DNA from: Hippophae tibetana | Lineage: Eukaryota > Streptophyta > Magnoliopsida > Rosales > Elaeagnaceae | NCBI GenBank assembly: GCA_037013495.1 | Contig: CM072810.1 | Location: 29,107,843 to 29,171,842 of the forward strand | Direction: 5' to 3' | DNA: 64,000 bases | Shown: positions 11,226-23,172 of the stretch, one piece after another | Numbering within the stretch: the first letter of the stretch is position 1 | Layout: each line of letters begins with the position of its first letter | Translations under genes and position numbers: made by a program | Notes under the pieces: model-generated | Database searches by the model: none | Told to the model about the DNA's origin: nothing | The model's input: the letters and a program-made list of their open reading frames with translations, nothing else

Positions 11226-13148
11226 AGAAATTTAGTAACTCTCTGGGAAAGTAGATCCCATTTCTCTTCATTGGTATTAGAGTCATCATTTCTAACAATT
11301 GTGTCAAAAAGATTTTCGCTAAGACCACTATCCTTGATGTCTATAAAGCAAAGCTCTTTCCTTCCTCGAAAGTGGATGGCTGACATATTGGTTACAAGTG
11401 ATGCAGTTCGAATACTTGCCCAAGTGATTCATTTAACAGTAAGTTCACAAGGATTTTTCATGTATTTAAGCAAGGTAACTTTTGCTTGAAAATTATAAGG
11501 TAAGCTAGTAAGGAATTTCTCAATGTACTTCTCTTTCCTAATAGATCCACCCAAATTGTACGAGTAGTTGATAATGTTTGAAAAACATGATTAGAATTTG
11601 TTCCAAGTTTCAGCCTCTTGCTTGATATAGAGGTCAAAATTTTTGGTCAATTTCGTAGTTCTAGATTTATTTTTTAGCTCAAATACCAATATGAGTGGTC
11701 TACCAAATATTTCATGTTGTTCGGAAGAAGTACAACTCTAAATTCATTGAAATAATCATTTTGGAGCTCGGATTATTTTTTTCCAAAACCCCTAAAAAGG
11801 GTTAATTCTATCTAAGAAATTTAGTAACTCTCTGGGAAAGTAGATCCCATTTCTCTTCATTGGTATTAGAGTCATGATTTCTAACAATTGTGTCAAAAAG
11901 ATTTTCGCTAAGACCACTATCCTTGATGTCTATAAAGCAAAGCTCTTTCCTTCCTCGAAAGTGGATGGCTGACATATTGGTTACAAGTGATGCAGTTCGA
12001 ATACTTGCCCAAGTGATTCATTTAACAGTAAGTTCACAAGGATTTTTCATGTATTTAAGCAAGGTAACTTTTGCTTGAAAATTATAAGGTAAGCTAGTAA
12101 GGAATTTCTCAATGTGCTTCTCTTTCCTGATAGGTCCACCCAAATTGTACGAGTAGTTGATAGTGTTTGAAAAACAAGATTAGAATTTGTTCCAAGTTTC
12201 AGCCTCTTGCTTGATATAGAGGTCAAAATTTTTGGTCAATTTCGTAGTTCTAGATGTATTTTTTAGCTCAAATACCTATATGAGTGGTCTACCAAATATT
12301 TGATGTTGTTTGGAAGAAGTACAACTCTAAATTCATTGAAATAAACATTTTGGAGCTCGGATTATTTTTTTCTAAAACCCCTCAAAAGGGTTAATTATAT
12401 CGAAGAAATTTAGTAACTCTCTGGGAAAGTAGATCGCATTTCTCTTCATTGGTATTAGAGTCATCATTTCTAACAATTGTGTCAAAAAGATTTTCGCTAA
12501 GACCACTATCCTTCATGTCTATAAAGCAAAGCTCTTTCCTTCCTCGAAAGTGGATGGCTGACATATTGGTTAGAAGTGATGCAGTTCGAATACTTGCCCA
12601 AGTGATTCATTTAATAGTAAGTTCACAAGGATTTTTCATGTATTTAAGCAAGGTAACTTTTGCTTGAAAATTATAAGGTAAGCTAGTAAGGAATTTCTCA
12701 ATGTACTTCTCTTTCCTAATAGATCCACCCAAATTGTACGAGTAGTTGATAATGTTTGAAAAACATGATTAGAATTTGTTCCAAGTTTCACCCTCTTGCT
12801 TGATATAGAGGTCAACATTTTTGGTCAATTTCGTAGTTCTAGATTTATTTTTTAGCTCAAATACCTATATGAGTGGTCTACCAAATATTTCATGTTGTTT
12901 GGAAGAAGTACAACTCTAAATTCATTGAAATAATCATTTTGGAGCTCGGATTATTTTTTTCCAAAACCCCTAAAAAGGGTTAATTCTATCTAAGAAATTT
13001 AGTAACTCTCTGGGAAAGTAGATCCCATTTCTCTTCATTGGTATTAGAGTCATCATTTCTAACAATTGTGTCAAAAAGATTTTCGCTAAGACCACTATCC
13101 TTGATGTCTATAAAGCAAAGCTCTTTCCTTCCTCGAAAGTGGATGGCT
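11226..13148 (+). repeat. HOR domain B, copy 2 (partial, about 1.9 kb)
   Basis: Monomers with anchors 11271, 11860, 12449 and the start of 13038 match copy 1 at a 2356-bp offset. Few differences are visible, for example AACCCCTAAAAAGGG at 11791 against AACCCTTAAAAAGGG at 9435, and TTTCACCCTC at 12787 against TTTCAGCCTC at 10431. The match ends within the monomer at 13038, where GATATATTGGATAC replaces GACATATTGGTTAC. Confidence 0.88.
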
Positions 13149-13258
13149 GATATATTGGATACAAGTGATGCAGTTCGAATACTTGCCCAAGTGATTCATT
13201 TAACAGTAAGTTCACAAGGATTTTTCATGTATTTAAGCAAGGTAACTTTTGCTTGAAA

Positions 13259-14836
13259 ATTATAAGGTAAGCTAGTAAGGAATTTCTCAATGTACTTCTC
13301 TTTCCTAATAGGTCCACCCAAATTGTACGAGTAGTTGATAATGTTTGAAAAACATGACTAGAATTTGTTCCAAGTTTTTGCCTCTTGCTTCATATAGAGG
13401 TCAAAACTTTTGGTCAATTTCGTAGTCCTAGATTTATTTTTTAGCTCAAATACCTATATGAGTGGTCTACCAAATATTTCATGTTGTTTGGAAGAAGTAC
13501 AACTCTAAATTCATTGAAATAATCATTTTGGAGCTCGGATTATTTTTTTCTAAAACCCCTAAAAAGGGTTAATTCTATCTAAGAAATTTATTAACTCTCT
13601 GGGAAAGTAGATCCCATTTCTCTTCATTGGTATTAGAGTCATCATTTCTAACAATTGTGTCCAAAAGATCTTCGCTAAGACCACTATCCTTGATATCTAT
13701 AAAGCCAAGCTCTTTCCGTCCTCGAAAGTGGATGGCTGACATATTGGTTACAAGTGATGCAGTTCGAATACTTGCCCAAGTGATTCATTTAACAGTAAGT
13801 TCACAAGGATTTTTCATGTATTTAAGCAAGGTAACTTTTGCTTGAAAATGATAAGGTAAGCTAGTAAGGAATTTCTCAATGTGCTTCTCTTTCCTGATAG
13901 GTCCACCCAAATTGTACGAGTAGTTGATAGTGTTTGAAAAACAAGATTAGAATTTGTTCCAAGTTTCAGCTTCTTGCTTGATATAGAGGTCAAAATTTTT
14001 GGTCAATTTCGTAGTTCTAGATGTATTTTTTAGCTCAAATACCTATATGAGTGGTCTACCAAATATTTCATGTTGTTCGGAAGAAGTAAAACTCTAAATT
14101 CATTGAAATAATCATTTTAGAGCTCGGATTATTTTTTTCTAAAACCCCTAAAAAAGGGTTAATTCTATCTAAGAAATTTAGTAAATCTCGAGGAAAGTAG
14201 ATCCCATTTCTCTACATTGGTATTAGAGTCATCATTCCTAACAATTGTGCCAAAAATATCTTCACTAAGACCACAATCCTTGATGTCTATAAAGGCAAGC
14301 TCTTTCCGTCCTCGAAAGTGCATGGCTGACATATTGGTTACAAGTGATGCTGTTCGAATACTTGCCCAAGTGATTCATTTAATAGTAAGTTCACAAGGAT
14401 TTTTCATGAATTTAAGCAAGGTAACTTTTGCTTGAAAATGAGAAGGTAAGCTAGTAAGGAATTTCTCAATCTACTTCTCTTTCTTGATAGGTCCACCCAA
14501 ATTATACGAGTAGTTGATAATGTTTGAAAAACATGATTAGAATTTATTCAAAGTTTCGTCCTCTTGCTTGATATAGAGTTCATTATTTTTGGTCAACTTC
14601 GTAGTTCTAGGTTTATTTTGAACTCAAATACCTATATGAGTGATCTACAAAATATTTCATGTTGTTTGGAAGAAGTACAACTCTAAATTCATTGAAATAA
14701 TCATTTTGGAGCTCGGATTATGTTTTTCTAAAACCCCTAAAAAGGGTTAATTCTATCGAAGAAATTTAGTAACTCTCTGGGAAAGTAGATCCCATTTCTC
14801 TTCATTGGTATTAGAGTCATCATTTCTAACAATTGT
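13259..14836 (+). repeat. Segment duplicated from 6780-8357 (offset 6479 bp, 11 monomers)
   Basis: The monomer order M12-M13-M14 of domain A reappears here as anchors 13038 (right part), 13627 and 14217. It shares CATGACTAG with GTTTTTGCC (13355-13380 against 6876-6901), the hybrid M13 structure, and the M3-type GCCAAAAATATC. Differences include TTCATGAATTT at 14403 and GAGAAGG at 14440. Because the hybrid M13 structure is present in both, the hybrid arose before this duplication. The 4-mer domain B lies between the two copies. Confidence 0.75.
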
Positions 14837-15420
14837 GTGAGAAATATTTTCGCTAAGACCACTATCCTTGATGTCTATAAAGCCAAGCTCTTTCCGTCCT
14901 CGAAAGTGGATGGCTGACATATTGGATACAAGTGATGCAGTTCGAATACTTGCCCAAGTGATTCATTTAACAGTAAGTTCGCAAGGATATTTTATGTATT
15001 TAAGCAAGGTTACTTTTGCTTGAAAATGATAAGGTAAGCTAGTAAGGAATTTCGCAATCTATTTCCCTTTCCAGATTGGTCCACCCAATTTGTAGAAGTA
15101 GTTGATAGTGTTTGATAAACATGATTAGAATTTGTTCCAAGTTTCATCCTCTTGCTTGATATAGAGTTCAATATTTTTGGTCAACTTCGTAGTTCTAGAT
15201 TTATTTTTTTAGCTCAAATACTTATATGAGTGGTCTGCAAAATATTTCATGTTGTTTGGAAGAAGTACAACTCTAACTTCATTGAAATAAACATTTTGGA
15301 GCTCGGATTATTTTTTTCTAAAACCCCTAAAAAGGGTTAATTATATCGAAGAAATTTAGTAACTCTCTTGGAAAGTAGATCCCATTTCTCTTCATTGGTA
15401 TTAGAGTCATCATTTCTAAC
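13861..15420 (+). repeat. Interspersed duplication, copy 1 (offset 3536 bp)
   Basis: This stretch of about 1.56 kb matches 17397-18960. Shared marks are TGTGCTTCTC near the start, the GCCAAAAATATC or GCCAAAAAGATC core, GTGTGAGAAATATT or GTGTGAAAAATATT, GATATTTTATG, CCAGATTGGTCC with TTTGTAGAAGTAG, and AACTTCATTGAAATAAAC. The match ends near 15420, where this copy has AAAAAGAGATTCGC and the other AAAATGATTTTCGC. The spacing equals six monomers, like domain A. Confidence 0.75.
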
Positions 15421-15760
15421 AATTGTGTCAAAAAGAGATTCGCTAAGACCACTATCCTTGATGTCTATAAAGCCAAGCTCTTTCCGTCCTCGAAAGTGGG
15501 TGGCTGACATATTGGATACAAGTGATGCAGTTCGAATACTTGCCCAAGTGATTCATTTAACAGTAAGTTCGCAAGGATATTTTATGTATTTAAGCAAGGT
15601 TACTTTTGCTTGAAAATGATAAGGTAAGCTAGTAAGGAATTTCTCAATCTATTTCCCTTTCCAGATTGGTCCACCCAATTTGTAGAAGTAGTTGATAGTG
15701 ATTGAAAAACATGATTAGAATTTGTTCCAAGTTTCATCCTCTTGCTTGATATAGAGTTCA
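14980..15760 (+). repeat. Two adjacent near-identical monomer halves with the CCAGATTGG variant
   Basis: The stretch with GCAAGGATATTTTATG, CCCTTTCCAGATTGGTCC and TTTGTAGAAGTAGTTG at about 14980-15110 recurs one monomer later at about 15569-15700. Only small changes separate them (TTCGCAATC against TTCTCAATC, and GTTTGATAAAC against GATTGAAAAAC). This looks like a single-monomer tandem duplication or conversion between neighbours. In the wider array the variant occurs once more, near 18608. Confidence 0.65.
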
Positions 15761-17396
15761 ATATTTTTGGTCAACTTCGTAGTTCTAGATTTATTTTTTT
15801 AGCTCAAATACTTATATGAGTGGTCTGCAAAATATTTCATGTTGTTTGGAAGAAGTACAACTCTAAATTCATTGAAATAATCATTTTGGAGCTCGGATTA
15901 ATTTTTTCTAAAACCCCTAAAAAGGGTTAATTCTATCTAAGAAATTTAGTAACTCTCTGGGAAAGTAGATCCCATTTCTCTTCATTGGTATTAGAGTCAT
16001 CATTTCTAACAATTGTGTCAAAAAGATTTTCGCTAAGACCAGTATCCTTGATGTCTATAAAGCAAAGCTCTTTCCTTCCTCGAAAGTGGATGGCTGACAT
16101 ATTGGTTAGAAGTGATGCAGTTCGAATACTTGCCCAAGTGATTCATTTAACAGTAAGTTCACAAGGATTTTTCATGTATTTAAGCAAGGTAACTTTTGCT
16201 TGAAAATTATAAGGTAAGCTAGTAAGGAATTTCTCAATGTACTTCTCTTTCCTAATAGATCCACCCGAATTGTACGAGTAGTTGATAATGTTTGAAAAAC
16301 ATGATTAGAATTTGTTCCAAGTTTCAGCCTCTTGCTTGATATAGAGGTCAAAATTTTTGGTCAATTTCGTAGTTCTAGATTTATTTTTTATCTCAAATAC
16401 CTATATGACTGGTCTACCAAATATTTCATGTTGTTTGGAAGAAGTACAACTCTAAATTCATTGAAATAATCATTTTGGAGCTCGGATTATTTTTTTCCAA
16501 AACCCCTAAAAAGGGTTAATTCTATCTAAGAAATTTAGTAACTCTCTGGGAAAGTAGATCCCATTTCTCTTCATTGGTATTAGAGTCATCATTTCTAACA
16601 ATTGTGTCAAAAAGATTTTCGCTAAGACCACTATCCTTGATGTCTATAAAGCAAAGCTCTATCCTTCCTCGAAAGTGGATGGCTGACATATTGGTTACAA
16701 GTGATGCAGTTCGAATACTTGCCCCAGTGATTCATTTAACAGTAAGTTCACAAGGATTTTTCATGTATTTAAGCAAGGTAACTTTTGCTTGAAAATTATA
16801 AGGTAAGCATGTAAGGAATTTCTCAATGTACTTCTCTTTCCTGATAGGTCCACCCAAATTGTACGAGTAGTTGATAGTGTTTGAAAAACATGATTAGAAT
16901 TTGTTCCAAGTTTCATCCTCTTGCTTGATATAGAGTTCAAAATTTTTGGTCAACTTCGTAGTTCTAGATTTATTTTTTAGGTCAAATACTTATATGAGTG
17001 GTCTGCAAAATATTTCATGTTGTTTTGAAGAAGTACAACTCTAAATTCATTGAAATAATCATTTTGGAGCTCGGATTATTTTTTTCTAAAACCCCTAAAA
17101 AGGGTTAATTCTATCTAACAAATTTAGTAACTCTCTGGGAAGGTAGATCTCATTTCTCTTCATTGGTATTATAGTCATCATTCCTAACAATTGTGTCAAA
17201 ATGATTTTCGCTAAGACCACTATCCTTGATGTCTATAAAGCCAAGCTCTTTCCGTCCTCGAAAGTGGATGCCTGACATATTGGTTACAAGTGAAGCAGTT
17301 CGAATACTTGCCCAAGTGATTCATTTAACAGTAAGTTCACAAGGATTTTTCATGTATTTAAGCAAGGTAACTTTTGCTTGAAAATGATAAGGTAAG

Positions 17397-18960
17397 CTAG
17401 TAAGGAATTTCTCAATGTGCTTCTCTTTCCTGATAGGTCCACCCAAATTGTACGAGTAGTTGATAGTGTTTGAAAAACATGATTAGAATTTGTTCCAAGT
17501 TTCAGCCTCTTGCTTGATATAGAGGTCAAAATTTTTGGTCAATTTCGTAGTTCTAGATGTATTTTTTAGCTCAAATACCTATATGAGTGGTCTACCAAAT
17601 ATTTCATGTTGTTTGGAAGAAGCACAACTCTAAATTCATTGAAATAATCATTTTAGAGCTCGGATTATTTTTTTCTAAAACCCCTAAAAAAGGGTTAATT
17701 CTATCTAAGAAATTTAGTAAATCTCGAGGAAAGTAGATCCCATTTCTCTACATTGGTATTAGAGTCATCATTCCTAACAATTGTGCCAAAAAGATCTTCA
17801 CTAAGACCACAATCCTTGATGTCTATAAAGGCAAGCTCTTTCCGTCCTCGAAAGTGCATGGCTGACATATTGGTTACAAGTGATGCTGTTCGAATACTTG
17901 CCCAAGTGATTCATTTAATAGTAAGTTCACAAGGATTTTTCATGTATTTAATCAAGGTAACTTTTGCTTGAAAATGAGAAGGTAAGCTAGTAAGGAATTT
18001 CTCAATCTACTTCTCTTTCTTGATAGGTCCACCCAAATTATACGAGTAGTTGATGATGTTTGAAAAACATGATTAGAATTTATTCAAAGTTTCGTCCTCT
18101 TGCTTGATATAGAGTTCATTATTTTTGGTCAACTTCGTAGTTCTAGGTTTATTTTGAACTCAAATACCTATATGAGTGGTCTACAAAATATTTCATGTTG
18201 TTTGGAAGAAGTACAACTCTAAATTCATTGAAATAATCATTTTGGAGCTCGGATTATTTTTTTCTAAAACCCCTAAAAAGGGTTAATTCTATCGAAGAAA
18301 TTTAGTAACTCTCTGGGAAAGTAGATCCCATTTCTCTTCATTGGTATTAGAGTCATCATTTCTAACAATTGTGTGAAAAATATTTTCGCTAAGACCACTA
18401 TCCTTGATGTCTATAAAGCCAAGCTCTTTCCGTCCTCGAAAGTGGATGGCTGACATATTGGATACAAGTGATGCAGTTCGAATACTTGCCCAAGTGATTC
18501 ATTTAACAGTAAGTTCGCAAGGATATTTTATGTATTTAAGCAAGGTTACTTTTGCTTGAAAATGATAAGGTAAGCTAGTAAGGAATTTCTCAATCTATTT
18601 CCCTTTCCAGATTGGTCCACCCAATTTGTAGAAGTAGTTGATAGTGTTTGAAAAACATGATTAGAATTTTTTCCAAGTTTCATCCTCTTGCTTGATATAG
18701 AGTTCAATATTTTTGGTCAACTTCGTAGTTCTAGATTTATTTTTTTAGCTCAAATACTTATATGAGTGGTCTGCAAAATATTTCATGTTGTTTGGAAGAA
18801 GTACAACTCTAACTTCATTGAAATAAACATTTTGGAGCTCGGATTATTTTTTTCTAAAACCCCTAAAAAGGGTTAATTATATCGAAGAAATTTAGTAACT
18901 CTCTGGGAAAGTAGATCCCATTTCTCTTCATTGGTATTAGAGTCATCATTTCTAACAATT
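17397..18960 (+). repeat. Interspersed duplication, copy 2 (offset 3536 bp)
   Basis: This is the partner of 13861-15420 and carries the same ordered variants, including CCAGATTGGTCC at 18608. Private changes include TTTAATCAAGG at 17946, TGATGATGTT at 18051 and TTTTTTCCAAG at 18667. Confidence 0.75.
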
Positions 18961-19849
18961 GTGTCAAAATGATTTTCGCTAAGACCACTATCCTTGATGT
19001 CTATAAAGCAAAGCTCTTTCCTTCCTCGAAAGTGGATGGCTGACATATTGGTTAGAAGTGATGCAGTTCGAATACTTGCCCAAGTGATTCATTTAACAGT
19101 AAGTTCACAAGGATTTTTCATGTATTTAAGCAAGGTAACTTTTGCATGAAAATTATAAGGTAAGCTAGTAAGGAATTTCTCAATGTACTTCTCTTTCCTA
19201 ATAGATCCACCCAAATTGTACGAGTAGTTGATAATGTTTGAAAAACATGATTAGAATTTGTTCCAAGTTTCAGCCTCTTGCTTGATATAGAGGTCAAAAA
19301 TTTTGGTCAATTTCGTAGTTCTAGATTTATTTTTTAGCTCAAATACCTATATGAGTGGTCTACCAAATATTTCATGTTGTTTGGAAGAAGTACAACTCTA
19401 AATTCATTGAAATAATCATTTTGGAGCTCGGATTATTTTTTTCCAAAACCCCTAAAAAGGGTTAATTCTATCTAAGAAATTTAGTAACTCTCTGGGAAAG
19501 TAGATCCCATTTCTCTTCATTGGTATTAGAGTCATCATTTCTAACAATTGTGTCAAAAAGATTTTCGCTAAGACCACTATCCTTGATGTCTATAAAGCAA
19601 AGCTCTTTCCTTCCTCGAAAGTGGATGGCTGACATATTGGTTACAAGTGATGCAGTTCGAATACTTGCCCAAGTGATTCATTTAACAGTAAGTTCACAAG
19701 GATTTTTCATGTATTTAAGCAAGGTAACTTTTTCTTGAAAATGATAAGGTAAGCTAGTAAGGAATTTCTCAATCTAATGCCCTTTCCTTATATGTCCACC
19801 CAAATTGTACGAGTAGTTGATAATGTTTGAAAAACATTATTAGAATTTG

Positions 19850-21215
19850 TTCCAAGTTTCCGCCTCTTGCTTGATATAGAGGTCAAAATTTTTGGTCAAC
19901 TTCGTAGTTCTAGATTTATTTTTTAGCTCAAATACCTATATGAGTGGTCTGCCAAATATTTCATGTTGTTTGGAAGAAGTACAACTCTAAATTCATTGAA
20001 ATAATCATTTTAGAGCTCGGATTATTTTTTTCTAAAACCCCTAAAAAATTGTTAATTCTCTCTAGGAAATTTAGTCAATCTCTGGGAAAGTAGATCCCAT
20101 TTCTCTTCATTGGTATTAGAGTCATCATTCCTAACAATTGTGCCAAAAAGATCTTCACTAAGACCACAATCCTTGATGTCTATAAAGCCAAGCTCTTTCC
20201 GTCCTCGAAAGTGGATGGCTGACATATTGGTTACAAGTGATGCAGTTCAAATACTTGCCCAAGTGATTCATTTAATAGTAAGTTCACAAGGATTTTTCAA
20301 GTATTTAAGCAAGGTAACTTTTTCTTGAAAATGATAAGGTAAGCTAGTAAGAAATTTCTCAATATACTTCTCCTTCCTGATAGGTCTACCCAAATTGTAC
20401 GAGTAGTTCATAATGTTCGAAAAACATGATTAGAATTTGTTCCAAGTTTCATACTCTTGCTTGATATAGAGTTCAAAATTTTTGGTCAACTTCGTAGTTC
20501 TAGATTTATTTTTTAGCTCATATACCTATATGAGTGGTCTTCAAAATATTTCATGTTGTTTGGAAGAAGTACAACTCTAAATTCATTGAAATAATCATTT
20601 TAGAGCTCGGATTATTTTTTTCTAAAACCCCTAAAAAAGGGCTAATTCTATCTTAGAAATTTAGTAAATCTCTGGGAAAGTAGATCCCATTCTCTTCATT
20701 GGTGTTAGAGTCATAATTTCTAACAATTGTGTCAAAAAGAGATTCGCTAAGACCACTATCCTTGATGTCTATAAAGCCAAGCTCTTTCCGTCCTCGAAAG
20801 TGGATGGCTGACATATTGGATACAAGTGATGCAGTTCCAATACTTGCACAAGTGATTCATTTAACAGTAAGTTCGCAAGGATTTTTTATGTATTTAAGCA
20901 AGGTAACTTTTGCTTGAAAATGATAAGGTAAGCTAGTAAGGAATTTCTCAATCTATTTCCCTTTCCAGATAGGTCCACCCAAATTGTACGAGTAGTTGAT
21001 AGTGGTTGAAAAACATGATTAGAATTTGTTCCAAGTTTCATCTTCTTGCTTGATATAGAGTTCAAAATTTTTGGTCAACTTCATAGTTCTAGATTTATTT
21101 TTTTAGCTCAAATACTTATATGAGTGGTCTGCAAAATATTTCATGTTGTTTGGAAGAAGTACAACTCTAAATTCATTGAAATAATCATTTTGGAGCTCGG
21201 ATTAATTTTTTCTAA
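19850..21215 (+). repeat. Segment related to 26925-28130 and 32820-34025 (HOR domain C outlier)
   Basis: This stretch carries the ordered variants CGCCTCTTGC, AAAAAATTG, TTAGTCAATC, TTCAAATACTTGCCC, TTTTTCAAGTATT, AGTTCATAATG, CTCATATACC and CCCATTCTCTTC. The same order occurs in both copies of the 10-mer domain C, at offsets of about 7073 and 12968 bp. Its last part (about 20660-21215) also matches 23018-23573. It therefore looks like an older or diverged relative of part of the domain C unit. Confidence 0.7.
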
Positions 21216-22875
21216 AACCCCTAAAAAGGGTTAATTCTATCTAAGAAATTTAGTAACTCTCTGGGAAAGTAGATCCCATTTCTCTTCATTGGTATTAGAG
21301 TCATCATTTCTAACAATTGTGTCAAAAAGATTTTCGCTAAGACCACTATCCTTGATGTCTATAAAGCAAAGCTCTTTCCTTCCTCGAAAGTGGATGGCTG
21401 ACATATTGGTTAGAAGTGATGCAGTTCGAATACTTGCCCAAGTGATTCATTTAACAGTAAGTTCACAATGATTTTTCATGTATTTAAGCAAGGTAACTTT
21501 TGCTTGAAAATTATAAGGTAAGCTAGTAAGGAATTTCTCAATGTACTTCTCTTTCCTAATAGATCCACCCAAATTATACAAGTAGTTGATAATGTTTGAA
21601 AAACATGATTAGAATTTGTTCCAAGTTTCAGCCTCTTGCTTGATATAGAGGTCAAAATATTTGGTCAATTTCGTAGTTCTAGATTTATTTTTTAGCTCAA
21701 ATACCTATATGAGTGGTCTACCAAATATTTCATGTTGTTTGGAAGAAGTACAACTCTAAATTCATTGAAATAATCATTTTGGAGCTCGGATTATTTTTTT
21801 CCAAAACCCCTAAAAAGGGTTAATTCTATCTAAGAAATTTATTAACTCTCTGGGAAAGTAGATCCCATTTCTCTTCATTGGTATTAGAGTCATCATTTCT
21901 AACAATTGTGTCCAAAAGATCTTCGCTAAGACCACTATCCTTGATGTCTATAAAGCCAAGCTCTTTCCGTCCTCGAAAGTGGATGGCTGACATATTGGTT
22001 ACAAGTGATGCAGTTCGAATACTTGCCCAAGTGATTCATTTAACAGTAAGTTCACAAGGATTTTTCATGTATTTAAGCAAGGTAACTTTTGCTTGAAAAT
22101 GATAAGGTAAGCTAGTAAGGAATTTCTCAATCTGCTTCTCTTTCCTGATAGGTCCACCCAAATTGTACGAGTAGTTGATAGTGTTTGAAAAACAAGATTA
22201 GAATTTGTTCCAAGTTTCAGCCTCTTGCTTGATATAGAGGTCAAAAGTTTTGGTCAATTTCGTAGTTCTAGATGTATTTTTTAGCTCAAATACCTATATG
22301 AGTGGTCTACCAAATATTTCATGTTGTTTGGAAGAAGTAAAACTCTAAATTCATTGAAATAATCATTTTAGAGCTCGGATTATTTTTTTCTAAAACCCCT
22401 AAAAAATGGTTAATTCTATCTAAGAAATTTAGTAAATCTCGAGGAAAGTAGATCCCATTTCTCTACATTGGTATTAGAGTCATCATTCCTAACAATTGTG
22501 TCAAAAGGATTTTCGCTAAGACCACTATCCTTGATGTCTATAAAGCCAAGCTCTTTCCGTCCTCGAAAGTGGATGGCAGACATATTGGTTACAAGTGATG
22601 CAGTTCGAATACTTGCGCAAGTGATTCATTTAACAGTAAGTTCACAAGGATTTTTCATGTATTTAAGCAAGGTTACTTTTGCCTGAAAATGATAAGGTAA
22701 GCATGTAAGGAATTTCTCAATGTACTTCTCTTTCCTGATAGGTCCACCCAAATTGTACGAGTAGTTGATAGTGTTTGAAAAACATGATTAGAATTTGTTC
22801 CAAGTTTCCGCCTCTTGCTTGATATAGAGGTCAAAATTTTTGGTCAACTTCGTAGTTCTTGATTTATTTTTTAGC

Positions 22876-23172
22876 TCAAATACCTATATGAGTGGTCTGC
22901 CAAATATTTCCTGTTGTTTGGAAGAAGTACAACTCTAAATTCATTGAAATAATCATTTTAGAGCTCGGATTATTTTTTTCTAAAACCCCTAAAAAATTGT
23001 TAATTCTCTCTAGGAAATTTAGTAAATCTCTGGGAAAGTAGATCCCATTCTCTTCATTGGTGTTAGAGTCATCATTTCTAACAATTGTGTCAAAAAGAGA
23101 TTCGCTAAGACCACTATCCTTGATGTCTATAAAGCCAAGCTCTTTCCGTCCTCGAAAGTGGATGGCTGACAT
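22876..23172 (-). other. 98-codon minus-strand open frame created by a 1-bp deletion; not a gene
   Basis: This is the longest ATG-initiated minus-strand frame I noted. It begins with MSAIHFRGRKELGFIDIKD, the protein-like stretch seen in each monomer. It then shifts into a second frame because this subfamily has CCCATTCTCTTC (about 23046) where most monomers have CCCATTTCTCTTC. The join gives NGIYFPRDLLNFLER and runs across the monomer junction to SMNLELYFFQTT. Related copies with the same deletion are broken elsewhere. There is no promoter, partner gene or sign of selection. I regard it as a by-product of one indel in a satellite. Confidence 0.6.
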
